From assembly GCF_000332495.1 (NCBI RefSeq), contig NZ_AOGW02000011.1, positions 124,001-188,000 on the forward strand: a DNA stretch of 64,000 bases. Direction: 5' to 3'. Shown here piece by piece: positions 53,495 to 62,761 of this stretch. Within the stretch, counting starts at the first letter, position 1; each line of letters opens with the position of its first letter. Position numbers and translations under genes: made by a program. Under the pieces are notes generated by a model. That model did no database searches. It saw only the letters and a program-made list of their open reading frames with translations, and was not told the DNA's origin. The stretch comes from Leptospira terpstrae serovar Hualin str. LT 11-33 = ATCC 700639. Lineage in GTDB: Bacteria > Spirochaetota > Leptospiria > Leptospirales > Leptospiraceae.

Positions 53495-54460
53495 ATGAGA
53501 CAACCTGCAAAAAAAACAAACACAAAAAAATACAAGGAAGAGTTCGTTACAACCAATGGAACAAAATTACATCTAGGAATTTGGCCTGGTACCAAACAAA
53601 CAATTATTTGTCTGCATGGATTGTCAGGAAATTTATATTCGATGAAACCTTTGGCAGAAAAATTGAATCGTTTAGGCTACAGAGTTTTGTCTTATGATTT
53701 ACGCGGAAGAGGAAATTCAGATAAACCAAAATCAGGTTATGGATTTCAAAATCATATCAATGACCTGAGAGGAATAATTTCTCATTACAAAATAAAAAAC
53801 CCTATTTTTTTTGGACATTCCTTCGGTTGTATGATTGCTCTGCGTTATGCGATTCTTTTTCCAGAACAGGTGAAAGCAATGATTCTTATGGATGGTGGCG
53901 GTCTTCTTTCTCTGCCTAAAAGAATTCAAATACTCAAAGTATTAAAACAGTCCTTTGATAGATTGGATGTCGTTTACCCAACGGTTTCTGATTATTTAAA
54001 GCTGGTGCAAAACTCACCCTTGGTTCCTCGATGGTCAAAAATAATCGAAGAATACTTCCGACTTGAACTACAGAAATATAAAGCAGGATTTGTCTGCCAT
54101 ATGCCAAAGTTTGTTATGGAAGAAGAACTTAAAGAAATGGGGGGATCCATACAACTTGCAAATATATTAAAATATGTAATGTTAGATCCCAAACGAGTGA
54201 TTTCAAAAATGATAGAAAACAAAAATCTAGAATTTGAAAAAATACAGGCACCCACTCTCATCCTTCGCGCAACAGAAATGAATTTATTTCCCAATGACGA
54301 TCTATTACCAAAAGAATCATTCAACTCGATGTTAAAAAGAATTCCAAACGCAAGTGGAAAAGAAATCAAAACAAACCATTATGGAATTCTTTTTGACAAA
54401 TTAAAAGAAAGAGATTTGGCGATCGAAAATTTTTTACTTTTACAGGGAATTTCTAAGTAG
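53495..54460 (+). CDS. Alpha/beta hydrolase
   Basis: 321 residues. Oxyanion segment CLHGLSGN, nucleophile elbow FFGHSFGCMIALRYA, and the C-terminal His in NHYGILFD define the fold; a cap region lies at about 145-250. No signal peptide. The substrate is unknown. It stands alone; the 265 bases downstream hold a 15-base palindrome but no gene. Confidence 0.75.
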   Translation: MRQPAKKTNTKKYKEEFVTTNGTKLHLGIWPGTKQTIICLHGLSGNLYSMKPLAEKLNRLGYRVLSYDLRGRGNSDKPKSGYGFQNHINDLRGIISHYKIKNPIFFGHSFGCMIALRYAILFPEQVKAMILMDGGGLLSLPKRIQILKVLKQSFDRLDVVYPTVSDYLKLVQNSPLVPRWSKIIEEYFRLELQKYKAGFVCHMPKFVMEEELKEMGGSIQLANILKYVMLDPKRVISKMIENKNLEFEKIQAPTLILRATEMNLFPNDDLLPKESFNSMLKRIPNASGKEIKTNHYGILFDKLKERDLAIENFLLLQGISK

Positions 54461-54671
54461 CAAACACCAAAATTAGTTTTAGAATTGAAAATCGATTCAT
54501 ATTTACTCCTCAAACTTCGTTTATACTTTAGAGAGCAAATATAACAAGAAGGACAAACAATAGGCAATAATTTTTTTACAACATGTAATCATGCAATCAG
54601 AACTCCAAAAAGAATATTGTTACACCATGAGAGGATTCGATACAATGGCATTGACTTCATCCGTACAATTC

Positions 54672-54686
54672 CTAACCTAAGGTTAG
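54672..54686. promoter_or_regulatory. Palindrome upstream of tag
   Basis: CTAACCT and AGGTTAG flank one base (54672-54686), 39 bases before the tag start codon. Perhaps an operator; no consensus recognised. Confidence 0.3.
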
Positions 54687-54725
54687 ATTCTGCATGAATA
54701 GTTAAAATATGCTTTTATAGGCAGT

Positions 54726-55322
54726 ATGGAATCAATCAATATGACAGCAGAGAAAAAAAAGGAACGTTGTTCCTGGTGTTTAAAATTTGACGATTACGTT
54801 AAATACCATGATGAAGAATGGGGTGTCCCCGTTCACAATGACCAAATTCATTTTGAATTTCTAATTCTGGAAGGAGCACAAGCGGGACTGAGTTGGTCTA
54901 CGATTTTAAAGAAACGCGAAGGGTATAGAAAAGTATTTGCAAACTTTGATCCAACTAAGGTTTCAAAATTCACAGATAAAAAATTAGAAAAAATATTACT
55001 CGATCCATCGATTGTCCGGAATCGATTGAAAGTATTTGCCGCAGTAAACAACGCAAAACGTTTTTTGGAAATTCAAAAAGAGTTTGGATCTTTTGATAAT
55101 TACATTTGGAGTTTTGTAGACAACAAACCCATTCAAAACAAACGAAAAAGTTTAAAAGATGTGCCCGCAACAACGAAAGAATCTGATGCCCTCAGCAAAG
55201 ATTTAATCAAACGCGGATTTAAGTTTGTAGGAAGCACCGTCATCTATGCCCATATGCAAGCCTGTGGACTTGTTAATGACCATGTAGAAAGTTGTTTTCG
55301 TTATCAGGAACTCACCTCTTGA
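54726..55322 (+). CDS. tag: DNA-3-methyladenine glycosylase I
   Basis: 198 residues. Removes 3-methyladenine from alkylated DNA. Conserved RCSWCLKFDDYVKYHDEEWGVP opening (cited by RCSWC and HDEEWG), EGAQAGLSWSTIL, and the end TVIYAHMQACGLVNDHVESCFR, containing the Tag zinc-site Cys and His residues. It converges on and overlaps the tetR-type gene by 11 bases. Confidence 0.92.
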   Translation: MESINMTAEKKKERCSWCLKFDDYVKYHDEEWGVPVHNDQIHFEFLILEGAQAGLSWSTILKKREGYRKVFANFDPTKVSKFTDKKLEKILLDPSIVRNRLKVFAAVNNAKRFLEIQKEFGSFDNYIWSFVDNKPIQNKRKSLKDVPATTKESDALSKDLIKRGFKFVGSTVIYAHMQACGLVNDHVESCFRYQELTS

Positions 55323-55902
55323 GTACTCCATAAAATATTACATTCACAACTTCTAATTGAAACTCATGAATATTCAATGGAATTGTAATAGAATTCTTAT
55401 TGCTGAGAATCATTTCAATGGAAGAAAGAAAAAGATGGACGGCAACTTCGGGCATAAAACCTTCCCGAAGTTCTCCTTTCATTTTCGCCATATGAAATAT
55501 CTTCCCAATAGATTCAGGGACTTCTTTTTCTCTACGTTTTCTAAATCTTTCCATTTGATGCGGGAACATCTCTGAAATTTCTCTAATAAACAAATCATTC
55601 ATCACATATGGAGATTCTTCCACAAGAGACTGGTGCATTTTGGAAAACTTTTGCACTGCTGTTAATGTCTCATCATCTGCTATCGCCTGAATCACTTTTT
55701 GAATTTCATTTTGTTTGTACTCCATATAAAATTCCATCAGATCTTGTTTATTGGAGTAATATTTATATAAAGTTTTCCGACTGATCTTCAGTGAACTTGC
55801 GATTTCTTCCATTTTTGTTTTGGAATATCCATACTTTAAGAATAATTCTTCTGCTTTTTCTAATATTCTAATCTGCACCGGATCCAAATTAAAAACCCTC
55901 AC
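55312..55902 (-). CDS. TetR-family repressor of the efflux operon
   Basis: 196 residues. The helix-turn-helix KMEEIASSLKISRKTLYKYYSNKQDL occupies about residues 30-56 (cited by SLKISRKTLYKYY); the rest is the usual ligand-binding helical domain. It is the last gene of a tolC-rnd-tetR operon, overlapping the RND gene by 4 bases, so it likely represses its own operon. An imperfect inverted repeat near the operon start could be its operator. Confidence 0.88.
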   Translation of the reverse strand: MRVFNLDPVQIRILEKAEELFLKYGYSKTKMEEIASSLKISRKTLYKYYSNKQDLMEFYMEYKQNEIQKVIQAIADDETLTAVQKFSKMHQSLVEESPYVMNDLFIREISEMFPHQMERFRKRREKEVPESIGKIFHMAKMKGELREGFMPEVAVHLFLSSIEMILSNKNSITIPLNIHEFQLEVVNVIFYGVLKR

Positions 55903-58900
55903 TTTGTCTTTTTACTCATGGAATCAATCAATCTTGTTATGTACTGATACACCGCAGGAATCACGTAAAGAGTAAGAATGGTAGAAGAAATCAAACCTCC
56001 AATCACTGTCACTCCCATACTGGTTCTCTGTTTGGATGCCTCATTGAGTCCAATGGCAACAGGCAACATCCCCGCAATCAGTGCAATTGATGTCATTAGG
56101 ATCGGCCTTAACCTCGCCCTTCCTGCCTCGATAAGTGCAGTCCGAGTATCTACTCCAGTATTTTGTAAGTCTTTTGCAAAATCAATGAGAAGAATCGAAT
56201 TTTTAGTAGCCAATCCGAAAAGTAAAATCATCCCAATATTCGCAAATATATCCATTGATTTGCCAGTCAAAAACAAACCGAAGAATGCTCCTGTCATTGC
56301 TAGTGGAATTACCACCAAAATGGAAATCGGAATGATAAAACTTTCATACAACGAAGCAAGCACCAGATAAATAAACACAACTCCTAACCCAAGTGCGATG
56401 GCCATATTCTTTCCCGTAGATTCCAAATTTTCCGTTTGCCCACTATAAGAAACTTTGATTCCCTCAGGTGTTGGTAGCTCCTCTTTTAAAATTCTTTGTA
56501 ATTCAGACATTACATACCCAGACCCACGCCCATTTGGATCCGTATCCGCAGATATTTCTACAGACCGACTTCGATTTTGTCTTTGGATCGTAGCAGGTCC
56601 AGTTGTGGGAACACCTGACGTAACAAAAGAAAGCGGGACCAGATAACCGTTGATATTTGGGACAGAGACATGATAAAAATTCTTTTCTATGTTTCTTTGT
56701 TCTTCTAACATTCTAACACGAATATCATACTCTAAGTTTTTTTCTCGAAACACTGCAGGAGTATCACCCTCAAGCATTGTTCTAAGTTCTTTTCCTAATG
56801 ACTGAGGATTTACACCCATCTTTACAATTTGATCTCCCTTCGGAACAATTTTAAATTCAGGGGCACCTTCACGGAGACTAATGTCTGGATCTGTTAGGTC
56901 AGGAATTTTATTTATTTTTTCAAATACTAATTTACTATAAGATTCCACTTCTTCTGGATCATTTCCAGTAATGACAAAGGAAAAGGATCTTTGGCCACCT
57001 CCAATCGCATCGTAATTTTTTACGATAGGTTTTGCATAAGCGTAAGGTGATAGTTCTTTTCTAATGTAGTCTTTGAACTGTGGAGTATTCAGTTTTCTCT
57101 TTTTGGCAGGAACTAATTCCACATAGATATCAATTTTATTTTGTTTTACATACCCAGCAGTTAAATTCACTTCTTTTTTAGATCGCAAAAGTGTATTAAC
57201 TTTTTCGTTTAGTTCTTTTGTAGCTTCTACACTAGAACCAGGTGGCAGTTCAAAGGTTACTGTAAATTGACCTAAATCTTGTGTTGGAATGAATTCGGAT
57301 TTTAAAGTCCTTGATACAAATATACTACTTACAAATATAAACAGCGCTATCCCTAAAACGAATAATGGATGTTTGGTTGATATTTGCAAAGTTCTCACAT
57401 AACCATTGGTTAATTTTTCTTGGAATCGATCAAAGGCACGAAGTGGAACCGATAAATATCTTTCTATTTTTCCCGGTTCTTTGGGGTTATGTTCTCCACC
57501 AAAATATGCTGACATCATCGGCGCAATGGTTAATGCATCATACAAGGAAATGAGTAAGGCAAAACATACGGTTAGTCCAAAGGGACGAAGGATTTGACCG
57601 ATCACTCCATCAATAAAAGCAATGGGACCAAAGACAGCCAAAATCGCGAATGTAGTTGCAATTACAGCCAAAGTAACTTCTTTCGTTCCATCAAGTGCTG
57701 CTTGTTTGCTATCCTTACCCATCTCTTTATGTCTGTGAATATTTTCTCTGACCACAATCGCATCATCAATGAGTAGTCCTACTGCAAGAGATAACGCAAG
57801 CAAAGTCATTTGGTTGATGGTAAACCCAGCAAAACTCATTAGAATGAAAGAACCAAGAAGTGAAGTTGGTAAAGCAAGTCCTGTAATCAATGTGGAACGA
57901 ACACTACCTAAAAAAAATAACACCACAATGATCGTGAGTGCAATTCCTATATAAATGGATTCTTCTACGTCCCAAACATTATCTTTAACCACTTTAGAAG
58001 AATCATTATAATAATCGAATTTGACATCCGGAAATTCTTTCTGAAGATCTGCAACTTTCTTTTTTACTGCTTCTGCCACCTGAACCGAGTTAGCACCTGA
58101 TTGTTTATAAACGAGTAAAAATAGTGCAGGTTTTCCATTCCAAAACGCAAGAGAAGTCACATCTTCTGAACCTACAACCACTCGACCCACATCGGACAAC
58201 TGAATTGGCACTTCATTATTTAAAAAACTAATTGGGACATTTCGAATTTCATCAAAACTTCGGTATTCATTGATGGTTCGAAAAGATAAATCGGATCGTT
58301 CCCCTCTTACTTTTCCCGCCGGAATGTTAGCACCTCCAGCAGCGATTCTTTGTGAAACTTGAGAAGCAGACAAATTTCTGGATTTCAATTTATTTCGATC
58401 CAGTTCTACCCAAATTTCCTTTTTCCTTCCCCCTACAATGTCTACGGATCCAACGTTCGAAATAGAAATTAACCTTTGTTTTATGGTCTCAGAGGCAAAA
58501 TCATAAAATTCATTATCTTCTAAATTAGATTGCAGTGAAAGACTTAAGATGGGTTGGTCTGCCGGATCCAATCGTTTGATAACAGGTTCATCCACTTCTG
58601 CGGGAAGTTTTTTCTTGGCAAAAGCAACTTTGTCGCGAATTTGTTGCTCCGCATAACTGATGACAGTTTCAGAAGAAAACTCTGCAACAATGACCACTGA
58701 TCCTTCATTACAAATAGATCTAAGTTTTTTCAATCCAGAGATTGTAGAAAGTTCATCTTCGATTGGTTTGGCGACCAGTGTTTCAATTTCATTGGGAGCC
58801 GCACCAGGATAAGTTGCATTGATGGATATTGTGGGAAAACTGATATCCGGAAAGTTTTCTACCCCGAGTTTGCCAAAACTAACAATCCCGACAACAACGA

Positions 58901-58961
58901 TGAGAATGACTGTACAAGCGATGAATACAGGTCTTTGTATGGATAATTTTGCTAAATTCAT
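55899..58961 (-). CDS. RND-family efflux transporter (AcrB-like, HAE)
   Basis: 1020 residues, twelve transmembrane helices with two large periplasmic loops. Begins LAKLSIQRPVFIACTVILIV as the family does; TM4 has the proton-relay Asp pair in GLLIDDAIVV. NFPDISFPTI and PGAAPNEIETLVAKPIE are conserved in the porter domain. Exports drugs, detergents or lipids with an outer-membrane channel. Overlaps the TolC gene by 4 bases and the TetR gene by 4. A membrane fusion protein, normally adjacent, is missing here. Confidence 0.93.
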   Translation of the reverse strand: MNLAKLSIQRPVFIACTVILIVVVGIVSFGKLGVENFPDISFPTISINATYPGAAPNEIETLVAKPIEDELSTISGLKKLRSICNEGSVVIVAEFSSETVISYAEQQIRDKVAFAKKKLPAEVDEPVIKRLDPADQPILSLSLQSNLEDNEFYDFASETIKQRLISISNVGSVDIVGGRKKEIWVELDRNKLKSRNLSASQVSQRIAAGGANIPAGKVRGERSDLSFRTINEYRSFDEIRNVPISFLNNEVPIQLSDVGRVVVGSEDVTSLAFWNGKPALFLLVYKQSGANSVQVAEAVKKKVADLQKEFPDVKFDYYNDSSKVVKDNVWDVEESIYIGIALTIIVVLFFLGSVRSTLITGLALPTSLLGSFILMSFAGFTINQMTLLALSLAVGLLIDDAIVVRENIHRHKEMGKDSKQAALDGTKEVTLAVIATTFAILAVFGPIAFIDGVIGQILRPFGLTVCFALLISLYDALTIAPMMSAYFGGEHNPKEPGKIERYLSVPLRAFDRFQEKLTNGYVRTLQISTKHPLFVLGIALFIFVSSIFVSRTLKSEFIPTQDLGQFTVTFELPPGSSVEATKELNEKVNTLLRSKKEVNLTAGYVKQNKIDIYVELVPAKKRKLNTPQFKDYIRKELSPYAYAKPIVKNYDAIGGGQRSFSFVITGNDPEEVESYSKLVFEKINKIPDLTDPDISLREGAPEFKIVPKGDQIVKMGVNPQSLGKELRTMLEGDTPAVFREKNLEYDIRVRMLEEQRNIEKNFYHVSVPNINGYLVPLSFVTSGVPTTGPATIQRQNRSRSVEISADTDPNGRGSGYVMSELQRILKEELPTPEGIKVSYSGQTENLESTGKNMAIALGLGVVFIYLVLASLYESFIIPISILVVIPLAMTGAFFGLFLTGKSMDIFANIGMILLFGLATKNSILLIDFAKDLQNTGVDTRTALIEAGRARLRPILMTSIALIAGMLPVAIGLNEASKQRTSMGVTVIGGLISSTILTLYVIPAVYQYITRLIDSMSKKTK

Positions 58962-60529
58962 TGGTTTTCCTCGGTGTTTAGTAAAGTAAGTTGTTCTGGA
59001 TCTAATGAGTATTTTTCAAAGAAAGTGCCTTTGGAAATCTCATACTGGATAATAGCAATATTATAGGTGATTAGAGATTGTGAATGGTTGGACTGTGAAC
59101 GAACATAAGCATCCATTGCATTTCTTAATACAATGGATGTTCCCCTTCCATTGCGAAATGCAGACAAAGCCTTATCATAAAAAAGTTTACTTTCCTCTCT
59201 ATTTTTCTTTGCTTCTAAAAAGAGTTCATAACTGACAGTTAAGTTTTCGCGTTTTGATAATAAATCAGCTCTTACTTTATTTTGAGTTTCTGCCCATTCT
59301 AATTGCGCTTGTCTTTTTTCGGATTCAGCCTTTGTATATTCTGCTTCCGCAATTTCATTTCCTAAAGGATATTCTAATTTAAATTCTGCAGTGTTTTGAT
59401 TGAACCTACCACCAAGAATTCCGTAAAAATCTTGGGGAAATTGTTGGTCATAATTTTTAAAGTTATATGTCCCACCAACGGAAAATTTTGGCAACAAACC
59501 GTTGTCTGCTGACTTCAAATTGTCTTCTGAATTTTTTAATTGCAAAAGTGATGCCCGAACATCATATCTTTTTTCTAAGGCAACTAAAACTTCCTTTTCA
59601 TAATCAGAAGTTACTGCAACTTGTTCTTCAATCAATACTGGTAAAAAGGAAAAACTTTCTTCTGGTTCCTTTCCTAAAGATGTCAATAAGTCTCTTCTGT
59701 TTTTGTTTCTTTCTAATTCAGAATTTTTTACGGCACTCGTAGCAGAAAGAACAATGGAATTCCATTGGTGGATATCACCCGTAGTATCAAATCCAAAGTT
59801 TGCTTTTTTTGAATAAATGTCGCGGATCAATTTGGCATTTCCAAGTAAGGAAGAATTTGTTTCTAGAACTTCCTCGGACAAACTCAAATTCCAAAACTCG
59901 ATCAACGAATTCACCAAACTTTTAGATAATGAATCTAAAGTATTTAATCTTTGGATTGATGATGAGCGCCTAGCAGTCGCTAATTTTAACCGATCTTGGT
60001 ATCCAAAAAAGTTTTTTAGGAGATCCTGACTGATATTGATTCCCACAGTGGCAAAATGATAAGAAGGTTGAGCAAAACTTGAAAACCCACTGGAACTTTG
60101 TGTTTTACCAGCATTCGTTTCATAACGATTGTCAATGATAGCAATACCGAGTGAGGTTCCTGTGCTAAACTTTTTATTGATACCCGCCTGTATGCTGTTA
60201 TCTGTTATTTTTGTTCCCTGAATGGCATATTGGGGCAGGTTGAAGTTGGTTGTATTTTTTGCGGTTCCTTTTGCCTCCGCAGTCCATGCATAAGCGCCAT
60301 TTGTTTTTTCCCATTCGTAATTCGTTGTTTTTAGCTGCAACTTCAGTGTCTGCAGACTGACTTGGTTTTCCCAGGCCATCCGAAGGATGTCGTCCATGCG
60401 AAGGATATTTGCTTTCGCTGGTTCTTTTGCCTCGATCGGACCAAGAAGCCCTGAGAGTGCAAAAATAACCGCAAGCAGGCAAACGGTGGTAGGATTCTGT
60501 TGAGTTTCGATTATTTGCTTTGGAAACAT
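58958..60529 (-). CDS. TolC-family outer-membrane efflux protein
   Basis: 523 residues from the ATG at 60529 (AAAGGA 7 bases upstream; a longer frame to 60586 is not supported). N-terminal signal peptide, then two repeats of the TolC helical hairpin (helix-rich segments about 70-285 and 300-500) with conserved beta-strand stretches. The outer-membrane exit duct of the RND pump encoded next. Confidence 0.85.
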   Translation of the reverse strand: MFPKQIIETQQNPTTVCLLAVIFALSGLLGPIEAKEPAKANILRMDDILRMAWENQVSLQTLKLQLKTTNYEWEKTNGAYAWTAEAKGTAKNTTNFNLPQYAIQGTKITDNSIQAGINKKFSTGTSLGIAIIDNRYETNAGKTQSSSGFSSFAQPSYHFATVGINISQDLLKNFFGYQDRLKLATARRSSSIQRLNTLDSLSKSLVNSLIEFWNLSLSEEVLETNSSLLGNAKLIRDIYSKKANFGFDTTGDIHQWNSIVLSATSAVKNSELERNKNRRDLLTSLGKEPEESFSFLPVLIEEQVAVTSDYEKEVLVALEKRYDVRASLLQLKNSEDNLKSADNGLLPKFSVGGTYNFKNYDQQFPQDFYGILGGRFNQNTAEFKLEYPLGNEIAEAEYTKAESEKRQAQLEWAETQNKVRADLLSKRENLTVSYELFLEAKKNREESKLFYDKALSAFRNGRGTSIVLRNAMDAYVRSQSNHSQSLITYNIAIIQYEISKGTFFEKYSLDPEQLTLLNTEENQ

Positions 60530-60540
60530 AATTTGTATCC

Positions 60541-60561
60541 TTTGTTTCTTTAGGGAACAAA
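60541..60561. promoter_or_regulatory. Imperfect inverted repeat before tolC
   Basis: TTTGTTTC at 60541-60548 and GGAACAAA at 60554-60561 are complementary except at one position, 12 bases before the tolC start. A candidate TetR operator; the fit is loose. The remaining 200 bases to the next gene carry only the terminator described below. Confidence 0.3.
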
Positions 60562-60698
60562 TATCGTTTATTTTGTCTCCTGGCAAGTAAAAAAAATACA
60601 GACTAGGAAAACGGAAATTTTGCCGGAATTGTACTAAGAAAATTGAATCAATGTAGGGGATTTGATGATGCCAGTGGAAAATTGAGTGCTAAGTAAGT

Positions 60699-60760
60699 AA
60701 AAAAATCCAGAAAGTTTTTTTAGTCAGACTAAAAGTCCATTGGAACCAAAAACCTTCTGG
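60699..60760 (-). terminator. Terminator of the NTF2-like gene
   Basis: On the minus strand, CCAGAAGG (60760-60753) pairs with CTTTCTGG (60714-60707), followed by an A/T run reading ATTTTTTT. A second perfect 8-base-pair hairpin (TTTTAGTC/GACTAAAA, 60718-60734) lies in the loop. Together they form a branched intrinsic terminator. Confidence 0.6.
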
Positions 60761-60777
60761 GCTTGGAGAATTTATAT

Positions 60778-61209
60778 TTATTTTTTTTCAGCAACCACCA
60801 CTGCTTTGATTAACTTCCATTCTTTTTGGTCCCAATAGAAAGTATACATGGATTGAAATTTCATAACCTTACTTTCTAATTCCGCTTTTACAAATCCAAA
60901 CTGGTCCATAAAATCTATCGAGTGAATGTGGACCTTTCTTTCGACACCACCGATCTTTCCATCTTTTAGTGATTGAATATAATTTGTTTTATTAGAACTG
61001 AATATCGTATCACTTCCTTTGAGATAAACACTATCTGCATATTCCCCATGGAACTTTGATTCAACTTCAGAAACTTTCCTTTCGTCGATATTTCTCATAA
61101 CTGAAATGAATTCTTTTTCCAAAGAATCCCGATTCCCTTCTGCCTTTGTTTGATTTGTGATCATCATTCCTCCTAAAATCACTAAAAATCCAAATACTAA
61201 GTCTTTCAT
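60778..61209 (-). CDS. Secreted NTF2-like (SnoaL/lumazine-binding type) protein
   Basis: About 143 residues from the ATG at 61209, which has GGAGG 7 bases upstream (a TTG at 61215 is less likely). Signal peptide at residues 1-22, cleaved after TKA. The remainder resembles the small NTF2-like cone fold (DUF4440/Lumazine_bd_2 style), with a C-terminal TFYWDQKEWKLIKAVVVAEKK strand pair (cited by TFYWDQKEWK). No catalytic residues. A palindrome identical to the MarR operator lies immediately upstream, so the neighbouring MarR probably controls it. Confidence 0.6.
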   Translation of the reverse strand: MKDLVFGFLVILGGMMITNQTKAEGNRDSLEKEFISVMRNIDERKVSEVESKFHGEYADSVYLKGSDTIFSSNKTNYIQSLKDGKIGGVERKVHIHSIDFMDQFGFVKAELESKVMKFQSMYTFYWDQKEWKLIKAVVVAEKK

Positions 61210-61221
61210 AAACAAACCTCC

Positions 61222-61243
61222 ATTTGTTGCTATAGCAACAAAT
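61222..61243. promoter_or_regulatory. Perfect palindromic operator before the NTF2-like gene
   Basis: TTTGTTGCTATAGCAACAAA (61223-61242, extending one base each side) is a perfect palindrome between the marR stop and the NTF2-like start. It is nearly identical to the copy at the marR start. Confidence 0.7.
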
Positions 61244-61255
61244 TACTAAAAAAAA

Positions 61256-61693
61256 TTAATCCAACGATTCCTCATAAATTTGATCAATGATCCGTTTGAA
61301 TGTTTTAAAATCTTGTGCAGAAAGTTTTTTAAACATTCGTTTGCGCTCCTCAGTCACTACAGACACCATCAATTGATATATCTCAGAACCTTTTTTGGTA
61401 GGATATACCTGGTTTTTTCTTTTATCTTCTGGATCGGACTGAATTTTAATCCAACCCTTCTCTTCCATATTCCGAAGAGCCCTCGCCATAGAAGGTCTAT
61501 CGTCAAAATCCCTTCCCAAATCCGATTGGCTACAACCAGGCTGTTTCATTAAACGAACGAGAACAAACCACTGCTCGGGAAACAATTCCAATCCATTCAT
61601 TGATGCCAACCTCATGAACTGACGTCGCAAAGCACGGACTGTCCGATAAATGAGATAAGCGTATGAGTTTTCTAAATCGAATGAATCTGACAT
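61256..61693 (-). CDS. MarR-family transcriptional regulator
   Basis: 145 residues. Winged-helix MarR fold: FPEQWFVLVRLMKQPGCSQSDLGRDFDDRPSMARALRNMEEKGWIKI (recognition region cited by SQSDLGR and PSMARALRNMEEKGWI), then SDPEDKRKNQVYPTKKG, the wing with the typical Asp-Arg. It probably binds the two near-identical palindromes at its own start codon and upstream of the next gene, giving autoregulation and control of the NTF2-like protein. Confidence 0.88.
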   Translation of the reverse strand: MSDSFDLENSYAYLIYRTVRALRRQFMRLASMNGLELFPEQWFVLVRLMKQPGCSQSDLGRDFDDRPSMARALRNMEEKGWIKIQSDPEDKRKNQVYPTKKGSEIYQLMVSVVTEERKRMFKKLSAQDFKTFKRIIDQIYEESLD

Positions 61694-61711
61694 TTGTTGT
61701 TATAGCAACAA
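61692..61711. promoter_or_regulatory. MarR operator overlapping its own start codon
   Basis: ATTTGTTGTTATAGCAACAA begins within the marR ATG and differs from the palindrome at 61222-61243 at a single core base. Repressor bound here would block the marR promoter or ribosome access. Confidence 0.65.
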
Positions 61712-61839
61712 TAAACTTTCCTCAAATTTTGTCAAGTTAGAATGGAAAGGTGAGAGGCCATAAAACCACAATCCTCTTGACAAGTGAAACGCCAAAATGA
61801 TAGTCTAAAGGTTTACGCTAATTTACAGGAGCAATAAAA

Positions 61840-62256
61840 ATGAATACAAAAAACAAAATTTGCCTCACTCATTTTGACTATGACCGATTGAAATTGTTAA
61901 TTTCAAATCATACAAAAAGAAATAAAGTAGAGACCAATGTAAAAGATCTATTAGGAGAAATTGAAAGAGCTCAAAAAGTCGACTCTCGTATTATTCCACC
62001 TAACTATGTGACTATGAATTCTGTGATAGAAGTAAAAAATCTCGAAGAATTAGAATTTCAAGAATTTAGGTTAGTGTTTCCAGAAGATGCCAATACCCAA
62101 GAAAACAAAATTTCTGTACTGGCACCGATAGGAACGGCAATTTTAGGTTATAAAATTGGAGATGTAATCCAGTGGAAATTTCCTGGAGGACAAAACCAAT
62201 TCCAAATTACCAACATCAAATACCAACCAGAGGCAAACGGAGATTATCATCTCTAA
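61840..62256 (+). CDS. Rnk/GreA-like transcription regulator
   Basis: 138 residues. The C-terminal half has the GreA/GreB C-terminal FKBP-like domain: TMNSVIEVKNL, FRLVFPEDAN, KISVLAPIGTAILGYKIGDVIQWKFPGG (cited by SVLAPIGTAILGYKIGD). The N-terminal helices are short, as in Rnk (regulator of nucleoside diphosphate kinase), rather than the long Gre coiled coil. It should bind RNA polymerase at the secondary channel. ACAGGAG precedes the ATG. Confidence 0.8.
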   Translation: MNTKNKICLTHFDYDRLKLLISNHTKRNKVETNVKDLLGEIERAQKVDSRIIPPNYVTMNSVIEVKNLEELEFQEFRLVFPEDANTQENKISVLAPIGTAILGYKIGDVIQWKFPGGQNQFQITNIKYQPEANGDYHL

Positions 62257-62320
62257 ACTTCCACTGGTAGACCAACTTGTTGCGTTCCCAATCGATACAA
62301 TCTTTGGGATTCCTATCATT

Positions 62321-62398
62321 AAAGGCCGGGCTCCTACGGGGTCCGCGTTCGCTCCCGTCTACCTATCGGCAGACCAAACCCTTCAGATCCGCAAGCGC
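62321..62398. other. GC-rich atypical stretch, no gene
   Basis: About 78 bases of clearly higher GC than the surroundings (runs such as CCGGGCTCCTACGGGG and TCCGCGTTCGCTCCCG) between the Rnk-like gene and the Cys-rich-repeat gene. No credible reading frame stays open with sensible codons. It may be a dispersed repeat or the remnant of one; only a genome self-search could tell. Confidence 0.45.
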
Positions 62399-62401
62399 AA
62401 A

Positions 62402-62761
62402 TCATGGTTCATTCAAAACAACCTTACATTGGTTAGAGATTTTGGTTTCATTTTCGAATAAACATTTTAAGATCCGACCACCACCAGGTATGATCCAACG
62501 ACAATATTCACTTACATCCTCTTTACAAAGGCCTTGTGACTTATTTTTCATGGTATCCGATAGTGCACTCTGGCCAGCTTCACAGGCATCTGATAAATTT
62601 TTCCCGCGTTCTTTCAAACATTGTAAAATCCTAGCTTTGGTAAGTTTTACTCCTTGGCAATAGGTTGCAATCTCTGGCTGACAAACTTCATAAATAGATT
62701 TTGACTCTGCATACAAACTTAACTGAAAACAGAATAAAAGAATGAGTAAATTTGGCTTCAT
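62402..62761 (-). CDS. Secreted cysteine-rich-repeat protein
   Basis: 119 residues. Signal peptide at 1-18. Two copies of the GLG1-type cysteine-rich repeat follow: VCQPEIATYCQ...ILQCLKERGKNLSDAC and LCKEDVSEYCRW...ILKCLFENETKISNQC, each with the Cys-x7-Cys...Cys-Leu...Cys spacing. Found in many bacteria as small periplasmic proteins of unknown role. Confidence 0.75.
   Translation of the reverse strand: MKPNLLILLFCFQLSLYAESKSIYEVCQPEIATYCQGVKLTKARILQCLKERGKNLSDACEAGQSALSDTMKNKSQGLCKEDVSEYCRWIIPGGGRILKCLFENETKISNQCKVVLNEP

Noticed and set aside
54461..54725. Possible tRNA or small RNA before tag
   Set aside because: No cloverleaf with a T-loop GGTTCGA-like segment; only a short palindrome was found.
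62277..62663. 128-residue open frame on the + strand crossing the GC-rich stretch
   Set aside because: Most of it lies opposite the Cys-rich-repeat gene, which has a signal peptide and clear repeat pattern.
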